DNA of 64,000 bases from Lasioglossum baleicum. Taxonomy: Eukaryota > Arthropoda > Insecta > Hymenoptera > Halictidae. Shown here in pieces: positions 30,325 through 39,961 of this stretch. The notes beneath the pieces were generated by a model. That model was not told where the DNA came from. It saw nothing but the letters and a program-made list of their open reading frames with translations, and ran no database searches. The number at the start of each line of letters is the position of its first letter. Positions within the stretch are counted from its first letter, which is position 1. The stretch is taken from NCBI RefSeq assembly GCF_051020765.1, contig NW_027469121.1:558001-622000 (forward strand). Direction: 5' to 3'. The position numbers and the translations under genes were made by a program.

Positions 30325-30633
30325 TCATTCATGCGATGCATCGTCCGGGGGTACTCCGCGCAGGGAGCACAGTTCTCGGCGAGTATTTCCTATATTTGTA
30401 CGAAACACTGGTCGCACTGAAATGTTGTCGGTGTCGGCACGTGGGGCTGGGGCTGGTTTTGTAATGTCCGACAAGTCGTATTCGCAATGTTCATTTTTCG
30501 ACTGTCTTTTCTCGGGGTTTAGGGTGGGTGGGGAATCACTTTGTTCACTAATACTTTCACTTGCACTTTTCTGTAACTGACTGTATATTTTAATTGTTAG
30601 GTTCGGCTGTTCCGTCCTGGTCGGGATCCGCAT
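30325..30633 (-). CDS. Common 3' tail ORF, element 6
   Basis: 102 codons. The last about 75 (from KSASESISEQ to DDASHE) are the tail that ends env in element 1 and the fused ORF in elements 2 and 4. Here it has its own ATG and overlaps the end of the acidic ORF. The conserved tail regardless of the preceding module suggests selection on the RNA or the peptide; function unknown. Confidence 0.45.
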   Translation of the reverse strand: MRIPTRTEQPNLTIKIYSQLQKSASESISEQSDSPPTLNPEKRQSKNEHCEYDLSDITKPAPAPRADTDNISVRPVFRTNIGNTRRELCSLRGVPPDDASHE

Positions 30634-30922
30634 TGTGGTCCCTGATGTCTGCAGCTATGTGTACCTTTGATGGCACCGTCCAGTCATCTTCGTCTGAAGT
30701 GGCGTCACTATCGCTGGTTTGGAGGTCTTCCGAGTCGGAGTCAGAGTCGAAGTCAGTGTCGGAGTCGGAATTGGATTCAGAGTCGAAACTGAATTCTTCG
30801 ATAACTGGCCTACGGCTGTGAGGGAAATCTGTCCTGGATCGCATACGTGCTATTTGATAAGCGCATGGAGCACAGTCCCAGACTGGCTTTTCATCACAGA
30901 TGTTCTCTTTGCATGTACAATC
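30590..30922 (-). CDS. Acidic ORF with Cys cluster, element 6
   Basis: The frame is open from 30922, with the first ATG at 30844 (84 codons). Before that ATG it encodes a C-x-C-x4-C-x7-C-x2-C cluster (CTCKENIC, CAPC), then IARMRSR and a long Ser/Asp/Glu tail. This recalls the CxxC pairs plus acidic tail of the element 5 ORF. It may be the remnant of the same kind of 3' gene, with its start lost at the integrase-tail junction. A real initiation codon for the Cys part is not visible. Confidence 0.45.
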   Translation of the reverse strand, partial: DCTCKENICDEKPVWDCAPCAYQIARMRSRTDFPHSRRPVIEEFSFDSESNSDSDTDFDSDSDSEDLQTSDSDATSDEDDWTVPSKVHIAADIRDHNADPDQDGTAEPNN

Positions 30923-32916
30923 TTAAAATGGTTCCCTACTTTAATTTTTACATTGTTTGAGTCTAGGATGTCACAAATTTCGTGAGGACCCGTATATTGC
31001 GCATCGAATTTGCCCTTGCAGGGTTCTTTGAGTAGGAATACCTGTTCTATATCTTCCGGTGGTCGAAGGAGATTTTGCCGATGCTGGGCTTCGAATTTCG
31101 CTCGCTTATTCTCATAGGGATATCCGTTATCGCGAGGGTACTCGGATTTACATTTCTTTCTTGCTGACGCGTATTTCGCTGTAGCGCAGAGATTAATTTT
31201 ATCGTATTCGTTTCGCTTCGCATGGCAACGTGCAGATGGAAGTTGAAAGGAATCGAGTTTCTGTGGATCATCAGAGATATGATTTTGAAGTAAGTTATGA
31301 AGTTCTTTTACTTTGGAGACTTTGATATCCTTCTCTGGTTTAGAACTGTCACTGGGTTTATTGTGCAATATAGAACAGACCTGCTTACATATGGGTCTTG
31401 AAGATCTTTGATTGTCGTAGGAATGGAGTTGGTCTTGGAATTGATCGGGCTGGTTACCGGAGTTAGAATAAGGATCGGGCTGGTTACCGGAGTTAGTATG
31501 AGAATCGGGCTGGTTACCGGAGTTAGTATTGTCGGGATGGTTACCGAATGCGTCGGGATGATACCCAGAATTAGAAAGGTCGGGATGGTTACCGAATACG
31601 TCGGGATGGTTCCCGGAATTGGAAAGGTCGGGATGGTTACCGAATACGTCGGGATGGTTCCCGGAATTAGAAAGGTCGGGATGGTTACCGAATGCGTCGG
31701 GATGATACCCGGAATTAGAAAGGTCGGGATGGTTACCGAATGCGTCGGGATGGTTACCGGAATTAGAAAGGTCGGGATGGTTACCGAATACGTCGGGATG
31801 ATACCCGGAATTAGTAAGGTCGGAAGAGTACGACTCGATTTCTTCCATCTCCAATGGGGGCAATCGAAATGAAACTCTTTCCGACGAGGTGTTAAAACAC
31901 CGGAGGCTCGCTTTGCCTTTACGATTGGTGACGACGCAGTCACCCAGGAATACATCCGGCGCTACATTAACACGGCGGATATATCCCTGTTTGGGTCCTT
32001 CGACGTCGACCGCTATGCACGCAACGGTACGAGGTTCGAGGACGAATTCTTCGGATTTCGGAGGAGTCTTTGTTCGGACTCGATCCTCACGCTCCACGAT
32101 CCGACTTCTCGCAGTGTACTCCGATATCTCTCGAGTCTCCTTCGATTCCGGCCGGCTTTTCACGGCGTTTTTCTCTAGGGAGCACTCGATCGAATCCCGA
32201 GGAGGCATTGAAATAACCTCCGTCACCGGGGCTCTGCAAGGTCTGACCGCGGGTGCACGAGGATTTGAGGAAGACACTCGAACGTTCCTTGCCGAATGTT
32301 CCTCACGCTTGGCGGCTGGAGTTTTAACGAGATCGTTGGTCATAGACGAAGGCATTGAAATAACCTCTGCTGCCAATTTATCGCGAGGCTCAGCCGTGGG
32401 CGCGCAAGGGTTCGAGAAGGGAACCCGAATGTTTCCTATCGTTATGTATTCATTCGCAAAGGAGATCTCGGCTCCTGTTCTGAAGAAGGGAGAACCGAGG
32501 ATTCCGTCGATGTTAATTGGGAAGTTTTCTTCCAAGACATGAAATTCAATAGGGTTTTGACCCTGTAAGTGTATTTTGATTTGACCGAGAGTTGGAATGG
32601 ATCCCTCGGTTATTCCTTGGACTTCTATAGTGTTCGTATGATCTATAGGTAGATTTGGTTCTAGACTTGACGCACGAATTAAATTGATCTCCGAACCCGT
32701 GTCTAACAAAAATTCACACTTCTTTTGTAATTGAGGGGCGGAGATTTTTACGCGCGGGATTGGTGAGTCTGCAGCAAGATTTACTGCTGAGACGAATCGT
32801 CGGACTGGTCGTTCGTCCGGATAGCTGTTTGGGTGCGGGCTGTAGTTTGGGTTGAAGATGCGGCCTCCCGCCTGGGGTTGGCTTCGGTCGGGAGGCCGGA
32901 CTCGTTTCCCGACCTC
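30850..32916 (-). CDS. pro: Protease plus minisatellite and integrase tail, element 6
   Basis: An uninterrupted -1 frame of 688 codons. DTGS protease (about 32700-32495), pre-RT spacer, minisatellite, and linker ending NLLRPPED. Then the integrase GPY-type segment (about 31046-30910), truncated after HFKIV by a junction to unrelated sequence, stop at 30850. Reverse transcriptase, RNase H and the integrase DDE core are missing. With element 6 Gag this is the best candidate for an expressible Gag-Pro in the window. Confidence 0.8.
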   Translation of the reverse strand, partial: EVGKRVRPPDRSQPQAGGRIFNPNYSPHPNSYPDERPVRRFVSAVNLAADSPIPRVKISAPQLQKKCEFLLDTGSEINLIRASSLEPNLPIDHTNTIEVQGITEGSIPTLGQIKIHLQGQNPIEFHVLEENFPINIDGILGSPFFRTGAEISFANEYITIGNIRVPFSNPCAPTAEPRDKLAAEVISMPSSMTNDLVKTPAAKREEHSARNVRVSSSNPRAPAVRPCRAPVTEVISMPPRDSIECSLEKNAVKSRPESKETREISEYTARSRIVEREDRVRTKTPPKSEEFVLEPRTVACIAVDVEGPKQGYIRRVNVAPDVFLGDCVVTNRKGKASLRCFNTSSERVSFRLPPLEMEEIESYSSDLTNSGYHPDVFGNHPDLSNSGNHPDAFGNHPDLSNSGYHPDAFGNHPDLSNSGNHPDVFGNHPDLSNSGNHPDVFGNHPDLSNSGYHPDAFGNHPDNTNSGNQPDSHTNSGNQPDPYSNSGNQPDQFQDQLHSYDNQRSSRPICKQVCSILHNKPSDSSKPEKDIKVSKVKELHNLLQNHISDDPQKLDSFQLPSARCHAKRNEYDKINLCATAKYASARKKCKSEYPRDNGYPYENKRAKFEAQHRQNLLRPPEDIEQVFLLKEPCKGKFDAQYTGPHEICDILDSNNVKIKVGNHFKIVHAKRTSVMKSQSGTVLHALIK
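31443..31825 (-). repeat. In-frame coding minisatellite, element 6
   Basis: Six 48-bp HPD units but only three 30-bp NQPD units. Confidence 0.88.
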
Positions 32917-34139
32917 CTATTATTATTAAAAGCGCGCTTACGGCACTCGTGAATATCGTGCCCGGGGACTTTGCAGTAGTTGCAAAATTTGTTAGGGCTT
33001 GAGGGGCGATCTGTGCGACCATCACGGTATGTGTTTAGGTCGCGAGGATTATTTTCCCATCGCCGTTGCGGCGTCGGGGAGCGATAAGAGTCCCGGTTTG
33101 AGTTTCTTGAGGACTGCTGAGACGAGTCCGGTCTGTTATCGCGGCGTTCTTGAGTTCGTTCTGGAATGTCACGAGGGGACTCGTACGTGGAACGCGGGCG
33201 ATACGGCCGGTTATCAGAGAAGCTGACTCGTTTTTCTTCGCGGATCAGTTCTCGTCGACGAGTCTGGTCTGACTCATACTGCCTGTAAGCAGAGATGGCT
33301 GCTTCGAAAACAGTGGCAGGATTTCGCGAAGGGCAATGAAGCACTTCGGCACGCAGCTGGGGAAGGAGACCTCGTAGAAAACAATCTACTACGAAGCGAT
33401 CTAGTTCTTCATAATCAAGGCCAATATCTGTGGCATCTTGAATCGCGGTTCGAAGGTCTTTGACGCGATTGATGAAGTCTAGGATGTGCTCGTTTGGAGC
33501 TTGGAGTACACTCGCGAGATCGCCACGGTACTGGTCAACGAATTTGTATGGGCCCAGTACTGTACGTAACTTTTCGCATAGTGCAGAAATTGTGACTATG
33601 TGCTCGCCTTCTATAGCGGCATAAGCACGATCGTGGAGTTTATTGCAGAGCAATTTCGTGAGGGCACGCTCTGCATTGGCCGGTACGGTGTCACGCGCGC
33701 GTTTGCATGCGCGTATGAATTGTAGGACGGAAGACGAAGTTCCGTCGAATCTAGGGACAAGCTCGGCAGCTTGTTTTAGAGCGAAATTACCAGTAGGTTC
33801 ATACTGTGGGATTTCGCGTGGCTCTGGCGGTGAAGGTTCCCGCATATTAGAGACGTTACTAGGGCCTGGTGTAGGCGTTTGTTGACGTAGGGTTTGACTC
33901 GTGATTTGGATGTTGCGAAGCTCTTTTCGTATTTCGTCGAGCATATTCTTTTGGTTTTGTGCGTCTTCTTCATATTTGAGACGCAATTTCGCAATAAAAT
34001 CAGTTTCTTCTTTGAGATATTGCTCTCTACGGGCGAGGTCTTGTGCGTATAGGAGTAGCTCTTCCTCGGTCATTGGGGGAAGGTCTGCGTTAGGATCTGC
34101 TTGGAGATCCCTTTGAGATCGCGTGATTGGGCGAGACAT
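32781..34139 (-). CDS. gag: Gag polyprotein, element 6
   Basis: 452 aa and intact. The CCHC ligands are present. Differences from element 1 Gag include Thr in QQTPTPG, Asn in VPANAE, and Glu-His-Ile-Val for Gln-His-Ile-Phe in the capsid region. The stop lies 135 nt after the open start of the overlapping -1 frame. Confidence 0.9.
   Translation of the reverse strand: MSRPITRSQRDLQADPNADLPPMTEEELLLYAQDLARREQYLKEETDFIAKLRLKYEEDAQNQKNMLDEIRKELRNIQITSQTLRQQTPTPGPSNVSNMREPSPPEPREIPQYEPTGNFALKQAAELVPRFDGTSSSVLQFIRACKRARDTVPANAERALTKLLCNKLHDRAYAAIEGEHIVTISALCEKLRTVLGPYKFVDQYRGDLASVLQAPNEHILDFINRVKDLRTAIQDATDIGLDYEELDRFVVDCFLRGLLPQLRAEVLHCPSRNPATVFEAAISAYRQYESDQTRRRELIREEKRVSFSDNRPYRPRSTYESPRDIPERTQERRDNRPDSSQQSSRNSNRDSYRSPTPQRRWENNPRDLNTYRDGRTDRPSSPNKFCNYCKVPGHDIHECRKRAFNNNRRSGNESGLPTEANPRREAASSTQTTARTQTAIRTNDQSDDSSQQ
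32862..32910 (-). promoter_or_regulatory. -1 frameshift signal, element 6
   Basis: Heptamer at 32910-32904 and stem 32897-32889 with 32870-32862. Confidence 0.85.
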
Positions 34140-34234
34140 TTTGGAGGATATAAATGAGATTTAAAATGTGAATTTCGTACTGACACGCGTCGGGGCTTAT
34201 TAATGCAAATATCGGCGACCACTTCGATGTCCTA

Positions 34235-34246
34235 CCGACTGCGCCA
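34235..34246 (-). other. Primer-binding site, element 6
   Basis: Reverse complement of TGGCGCAGTCGG, 4 nt from the LTR at 34251. Confidence 0.85.
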
Positions 34247-34250
34247 AATT

Positions 34251-36233
34251 TGTCACGTCCGTCACTGTGTTTTTGTTACGGGTACCAGGAGAGAGAAAAG
34301 AGAACAGTGACAGACGGACGGTTGAGATATTATGATTAAAATGAGGAGTGGTCTTTCGTGCCGAGACAGCCGCGGGCTGTCATATGCACTAGGACAACCG
34401 ATATTGCTATGATGCAGTCAAGAAGAGAACGTCCGACGCGGTTACAAGAAGTGTCCCGACAAGAATCACGCGCGAGATGATGCAACGAGAACGGTGAGTT
34501 TACAGGATTCAGCAATTATACAAGACATTATACGACTCACCGCAATGCTGTATTAACGCCTAATAATATTGTTGCAGCAGGAACTGGCGGTACTGACAGT
34601 AGGTGTCGTACATCGGGTCTTCTATACAGATGTCCTCGAGGTGGGGAAGATCTGGCAGAGTTGCTGCTGCTCGGTTCGGGACGACGTTAGTGGCCTTGGA
34701 TGCTGGCCGCAAGACGACACGTTGATGAGTTGGCAGAGGAACGTCACTGATGATTCGGCAACGGACCCTGGGAACGATGATCGTGTCTCGGCTGTCGTCG
34801 TCGTCGGCTATGTCGATCACCTCTGGACGATCGACCGGATGCAGAACTGGCGTCGGAGCTCGCGAGAGGTCCGCGTGGTTGACCTCTTTAGGAGGGTTGC
34901 AAGGGCAACCGTATACAGAAACGTAATCGGACGCGTCACACGGAATGTGCTCGGTGGTTCCCAGAAGTTCGGTCCACTCGGTAGTGGCAATGATTTGATC
35001 GAGCACCGCTTTATTTCTCAACGCGCGTCTCAATTTAGCAAGTTGATACTTGCGTCCCGCTCGACGTGGGCGTCGCATGGGTAAGGAATAGTAATGATGG
35101 AATATTAATAATATAATGAAAATGAACTTCCACTTGTTATTAACCTTTTTGGTAGTTAACTCGCTTCACGTCTATAGTGGCGGCTCAGCGTTTCCACTGC
35201 GCTCTTTAGACCAATTCTAGACGTGGCACGAGAACTTCTTTATGACTCGCTTCAAATTCCTTATTGGCGGCTCAGCGTTTCCACTGCGCACTTTAGACCA
35301 AGTCCGGATATGTCACGAGTTTAATATATTCGATGCAAGAACTGAATTGGAAGATGGTGTTGAACTAACACAAGAATAACAAGATCGGAGCACTGGTATA
35401 ACAACGGTATATTAAATAAGAACTGGTAAGTACACTGGTATACAATATGTAAGTAGTATTATAATAGAAGTAGTAATTGGATTAATGAATAATGGATATT
35501 GTAATATGTTATAGGAATAACGTATGAGAATTAGGACTTGAGTTGAGTTGAGTTAGAGTTGGAATTGGAATTGGAATTAGGAGTGAAGGATCGACACACT
35601 TCACTTTCGCGGAGCTAGACTGAACACGTCTGCTCTTGTCGTCGGAAGAAGCCGGACTGGCGGCTGAGGCCAGGTAGGCACGTCTGTGCGAGTCGCTGGC
35701 TGAAGGCGGACTGCTCGAGTCGCGAGATGGAGGCGGACTGATGCAAGCGTCCGCTCTGCCTTGCCTCCTTCGTTCGGAGTGGGGATAGCTGACGCTGCAG
35801 TCTCTTTGTTCTTCAGTCGTCGGAGTGGGAGAACCGCTGACGCAGCAGCGTCTTCGCTCCCGGGGACTGCACGTGCATTTCTGCTGACGCTGCAGTCTCG
35901 TGGCTGTCCTATTGCCCTCTACGAGCGTGGGACTGCTGATGCAGCAGTCTTTGGACTTCTCGACGTTTCTAGAAGCTTCTAGATGCTTCCAGAGTGATGC
36001 AATACTTTATTGCATTATGTGTCGTGGTGATGGGTTGAAACTGAGGTAAGGTGTTGATCAAGGAGAAGTTATGGTGATGGGTAGAGACGGAGATAAGGAT
36101 TAGAACAATACAATAATGAGATCTTAATACTATGCTCTTATGTCTAGGGGACGGTGTGTGGATCTTATGTAGATCAGACCTTGTATACATAGTGTGTGTA
36201 CAAGGCCAACGTCGTACATCGGACGACGTAACA
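34251..36233 (-). repeat. Element 6 5' LTR
   Basis: 1983 bp. The right flank is CTGC and the resumed gag of element 5. Heat-shock array at 35957-35989. Confidence 0.94.
34560..35078 (-). CDS. LTR-internal ORF172, element 6 5' LTR copy
   Basis: 172 codons, identical in predicted protein to the element 6 3' LTR copy. Confidence 0.6.
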   Translation of the reverse strand: MRRPRRAGRKYQLAKLRRALRNKAVLDQIIATTEWTELLGTTEHIPCDASDYVSVYGCPCNPPKEVNHADLSRAPTPVLHPVDRPEVIDIADDDDSRDTIIVPRVRCRIISDVPLPTHQRVVLRPASKATNVVPNRAAATLPDLPHLEDICIEDPMYDTYCQYRQFLLQQYY

Positions 36234-37101
36234 CTGCAATAAACTCCACGATCGTGCTTATGCCGCTATAGAAGGCCAGCACATATTCACAATTTCTGCA
36301 CTATGCGAGAAATTACGAACAGTACTGGGCCCATACAAATTCGTTGACCAGTACCGTGGCGATCTCGCAAGTGTACTCCAAGCTCCGAATGAGCACATCT
36401 TAGACTTCATCAATCGCGTTAAAGACCTTCGAACCGCGATTCAAGATGCCACAGATATTGGCCTTGATTACGAAGAACTAGATCGCTTCGTAGTAGATTG
36501 TTTTCTACGAGGTCTCCTTCCCCAGCTGCGTGCCGAAGTGCTTCATTGCCCTTCGCGAAATCCTGCCACTGTTTTCGAAGCAGCCATCTCTGCTTACAGG
36601 CAGTATGAGTCAGACCAGACTCGTCGACGAGAACTGATCCGCGAAGAAAAACGAGTCAGCTTCTCTGATAACCGGCCGTATCGCCAGCGTTCCACGTACG
36701 AGTCCGCTCGCGACATTCCAGAGCGAACTCAAGAACGCCGCGATAACAGACCGGACTCGTCTCAGCAGTCCTCGAGAAACTCAAACCGGGACTCTTATCG
36801 CTCCCCGACGCCGCAACGGCGATGGGAAAATAATCCTCGCGACCAAAACACGTACCGCGATGGTCGCACAGATCGCCCCTCAAGCCCTAACAAGTTTTGC
36901 AACTACTGCAAATTCCCCGGGCACGATATTCACGAGTGCCGTAAGCGCGCTTTTAATAATAATAGGAGGTCGGGAAACGAGTCCGGCCTCCCGACCGAAG
37001 CCAACCCAAGGCGGGAGGCCGCATCTTCAACCCAAACTACAGCCCGCACCCAAACGACTATCCGGACGAACGACCAGTCCGACGATTCGTCACAGCAGTA
37101 A
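36234..37101 (+). pseudogene. gag: Gag C-terminal part, element 5
   Basis: Resumes in frame after the CTGC duplication. With the N-terminal part it adds to exactly 452 codons. The zinc knuckle reads CNYCKFPGH (Phe for the usual Val) with ligands kept. Broken only by element 6. Confidence 0.9.
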
Positions 37102-39752
37102 ATCTTGCTGCAGACTCACCAATTCCGCGCGTAAAAATCTCCGCCCCTCAATTACAAAAGAAGTGTGAATTTTTGTTGGACACGGGTTCGGAGATCAATT
37201 TAATTCGTGCGTCAAGTCTTGAACCAAATCTACCTATAGATCACACGAACATTATAGAAGTCCAAGGAATAACCGAGGGATCCATTCCAACTCTCGGTCA
37301 AATTAAAATACACTTACAGGGTCAAAACCCTATCGAATTTCATGTCTTGGAAGAAAACTTCCCAATTAACATCGACGGAATCCTCGGTTCTCCCTTCTTC
37401 AGAACAGGAGCCGAGATCTCCTTTGCGAATGAATACATTACGATAGGAAACATTCGGGTTCCCTTCTCGAACCCTTGCGCGCCCACGGCTGAGCCTCGCG
37501 ATAAATTGGCAGCAGAGGTTATTTCAATGCCTTCGTCTATGACCAACGATCTCGTTAAAACTCCAGCCGCCAAGCGTGAGGAACATTCGGCAAGGAACGT
37601 TCGAGTGTCTTCCTCAAATCCTCGTGCACCCGCGGTCAGACCTTGCAGAGCTCCGGTGACGGAGGTTATTTCAATGCCTCCTCGGGATTCGATCGAGTAC
37701 TCCCTAGAGAAAAACGCCGTGAAAAGCCGGCCGGAATCGAAGGAGACTCGAGAGATATCGGAGTACACTGCGAGAAGTCAAATCGTGGAGCGTGAGGATC
37801 GAGTCCGAACAAAGACTCCTCCGAAATCCGAAGAATTCGTCCTCGAACCTCGTACCGTTGCGTGCATGGCGGTCGACGTCGAAGGACCTAAACAGGGATA
37901 TATCCGCCGTGTTAACGTAGCGCCGGATGTATTCCTGGGTGACTGCGTCGTCACCAATCGTAAAGGCAAAGCGAGCCTCCGGTGTTTTAACACCTCGTCG
38001 GAAAGAGTTTCATTTCGATTGCCCCCATTGGAGATGGAAGAAATCGAGTCGTACTCTTCCGATTCTTATACTACTTCCGGGTATCATCCCGACGTATTCG
38101 GTAACCATCCCGACCATTCTACTTCCGGGTATCATCCCGACGTATTCGGTAACCATCCCGACCTTTCCAATTCCGGGTATCATCCCGACGTATTCGGTAA
38201 CCATCCCGACCATTCTACTTCCGGGTATCATCCCGACGTATTCGGTAACCATCCCGACCTTTCCAATTCCGGGTATCATCCCGACGCATTCGGTAACCAT
38301 CCCGACAATACTAACTCCGGTAACCAGCCCGATTCTTATACTAACTCCGGTAACCAGCCCGATCATTATTCTAACTCCGGTAACCAGCCCGATTCTCATA
38401 CTAACTCCGGTAACCATCCCGACGCATTCGGTAACCATCCCGACCTTTTCAATTCCGGTAACCATCCCGACGTATTCGGTAACCATCCCGACAATTTTAA
38501 TCCAGAGTCCAAAGAAGACTCCCGCGAATTCAAACCTATGAAGGTTTATTCTACAAGCTCCGGTATCAAGTCCGATTGTTTCTATTCCGAGTCTAAGTTG
38601 AAAGGAAATGTCCCCGCCTTTGATTCTCTAAAGACGACAGAACGTCTACATAAAATAAAGCATAAAACTCTACCTCGTATAGACCGAGCATACGAGTCGA
38701 TCATAAAAGATCATCCCGCGATAATTTCTAAATCAGAGTCAAAGAGAGTCTATATTTCATTTCAAAAACCTACCTCTGATTTTTCGCCGGAACATGATCT
38801 CTTCCAGTCTCAACGGTCAAGTATCCGTGCACCGCAAAGCGATTTCCATCCATCTAGGAATTATACGTCTGTAAAATACGCGTCAGCAAAAAGGAGAAAC
38901 AAATTTCGTATTATACTATACCTTTGCAATAACCCGCGAACAATGATTGTAGCGTCTCCTGCGATTTGCGATAAGAAACCCTCCCAGGAGATTTCATTAC
39001 AGTCCTCCGCTGACGCGAAATTAGAATCCGCGATAATCACGCGTCCGGTCAACACCGATAAGCGAGCGAAATCCGAAACCCAGCGTCGACAGAATCTCCT
39101 TCCACCGCCGGAAGATACAGAACAAACGACAGCAGCACTTCGAAGAAGTTCCTACAGCCTGAATCCCAGCCTGTTCCCAGCCGCCTACCACATCGTGTCC
39201 AGTATCCACAAACACGATCAACATGTGCGGACACTTACAACCGGCGAGACCATCGGCGAACAAAGCCGGAGACTTCATCTACAGATACCAGGGAATATTC
39301 TGCTACAATGGCAGACACAGAATCTCCCTAAATGGCAGAGAACTATGCCTTGCCTGCAGCCTCACTGCGGTAGTCAGGAGGGTCATCGTATACACGCACG
39401 TTCTTACAAGGAAAAGGAAGAACGCATGCGACGCGTGTACAAAACCCATATTGAGGGAAACCCCAATATTGGAATGCATCCACTGCAGCTTCCTCCTCGC
39501 ACTGGATCGGGCAGCAACAGACACTGCCAGAATAAGAAGAGAAAGAGGCGAAATTCTCACGGACGACGAAGAAGAGGACGAAAACTCAAGCACCTCTTCC
39601 TCGGACGAAGACACCAATACTCAAGCAAATTAGAGATGCAGAGTGTTTGTGCCAAAGCCGTAATCTCGTCACCTGAGACAAAAGTGACAGTGACACCAGT
39701 GATTCCCCACCCACCCAAAACCCAACTATGCAAAATGAACAAAGCGAAATAA
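36966..39752 (+). CDS. pro: Protease plus minisatellite linker, element 5
   Basis: The -1 frame opens at 36966. DTGS protease, spacer, minisatellite and the element 2-type linker ending NLLPPPED follow. One C fewer than in element 2 near 39722 (AAAACCCAAC against AAAACCCCAAT) shifts it, so it stops at 39752 without the common DDASHE tail. Its overlap with the Cys-rich ORF (39223-39633) is the non-preferred frame there. Confidence 0.72.
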   Translation, partial: EVGKRVRPPDRSQPKAGGRIFNPNYSPHPNDYPDERPVRRFVTAVNLAADSPIPRVKISAPQLQKKCEFLLDTGSEINLIRASSLEPNLPIDHTNIIEVQGITEGSIPTLGQIKIHLQGQNPIEFHVLEENFPINIDGILGSPFFRTGAEISFANEYITIGNIRVPFSNPCAPTAEPRDKLAAEVISMPSSMTNDLVKTPAAKREEHSARNVRVSSSNPRAPAVRPCRAPVTEVISMPPRDSIEYSLEKNAVKSRPESKETREISEYTARSQIVEREDRVRTKTPPKSEEFVLEPRTVACMAVDVEGPKQGYIRRVNVAPDVFLGDCVVTNRKGKASLRCFNTSSERVSFRLPPLEMEEIESYSSDSYTTSGYHPDVFGNHPDHSTSGYHPDVFGNHPDLSNSGYHPDVFGNHPDHSTSGYHPDVFGNHPDLSNSGYHPDAFGNHPDNTNSGNQPDSYTNSGNQPDHYSNSGNQPDSHTNSGNHPDAFGNHPDLFNSGNHPDVFGNHPDNFNPESKEDSREFKPMKVYSTSSGIKSDCFYSESKLKGNVPAFDSLKTTERLHKIKHKTLPRIDRAYESIIKDHPAIISKSESKRVYISFQKPTSDFSPEHDLFQSQRSSIRAPQSDFHPSRNYTSVKYASAKRRNKFRIILYLCNNPRTMIVASPAICDKKPSQEISLQSSADAKLESAIITRPVNTDKRAKSETQRRQNLLPPPEDTEQTTAALRRSSYSLNPSLFPAAYHIVSSIHKHDQHVRTLTTGETIGEQSRRLHLQIPGNILLQWQTQNLPKWQRTMPCLQPHCGSQEGHRIHARSYKEKEERMRRVYKTHIEGNPNIGMHPLQLPPRTGSGSNRHCQNKKRKRRNSHGRRRRGRKLKHLFLGRRHQYSSKLEMQSVCAKAVISSPETKVTVTPVIPHPPKTQLCKMNKAK
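36972..37020 (+). promoter_or_regulatory. -1 frameshift signal, element 5
   Basis: Heptamer 36972-36978 and stem 36985-36993 with 37012-37020. Confidence 0.85.
38058..38496 (+). repeat. In-frame coding minisatellite, element 5
   Basis: Five 48-bp units, three 30-bp units, then two 48-bp units. Confidence 0.88.
39223..39633 (+). CDS. Cys-rich ORF with acidic tail, element 5 (complete copy)
   Basis: 136 codons from an ATG at 39223; the same frame is closed upstream by a TGA. Cysteines occur as CLAC (about 43-46), CDAC (about 70-73) and CIHC (about 86-89), plus single ones near residues 2 and 27, so one or two zinc sites are plausible. A basic stretch (LTRKRKN) precedes CDAC, and residues about 107-132 are an acidic Glu/Asp/Ser tail. 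It occupies the 3' position that env holds in elements 1 and 3. I do not recognise it. A nuclear or RNA-binding accessory protein is one guess; a degenerate host-derived zinc protein is another. Confidence 0.6.
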   Translation: MCGHLQPARPSANKAGDFIYRYQGIFCYNGRHRISLNGRELCLACSLTAVVRRVIVYTHVLTRKRKNACDACTKPILRETPILECIHCSFLLALDRAATDTARIRRERGEILTDDEEEDENSSTSSSDEDTNTQAN

Positions 39753-39917
39753 GTTGCATAAAACCAGCCCCAGCCCCACGTGCCGACACCGACAACATTT
39801 CGGTGCGACCAGTGTTTCGTACAAATATAGGAAATACTCACCGAGAACTGTGCTCCCTGCGCGGAGTACCTCCGGACGATGCGTCGCATGAATGAGTGTG
39901 TGATCGAGTGTTGAGCG

Positions 39918-39961
39918 AGAAATTTCTTCCTTGTAAGAAATTTCTTTTCCGCGTTGGGAGG
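39918..39961 (+). promoter_or_regulatory. Inverted repeat and polypurine tract, element 5
   Basis: Arms at 39918-39928 and 39935-39945; TTGGGAGG at 39954-39961 abuts the 3' LTR. Confidence 0.68.

Larger units (their letters stand above)
28276..36233 (-). mobile_element. Element 6: innermost complete LTR retroelement, in element 5 gag
   Basis: 7958 bp, minus. LTRs of 1983 bp, duplication CTGC (28272-28275 and 36234-36237). It is the deepest level of the nest and uninterrupted. It has gag, frameshift signal, pro, minisatellite, integrase tail, acidic ORF and the common tail. Confidence 0.94.
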
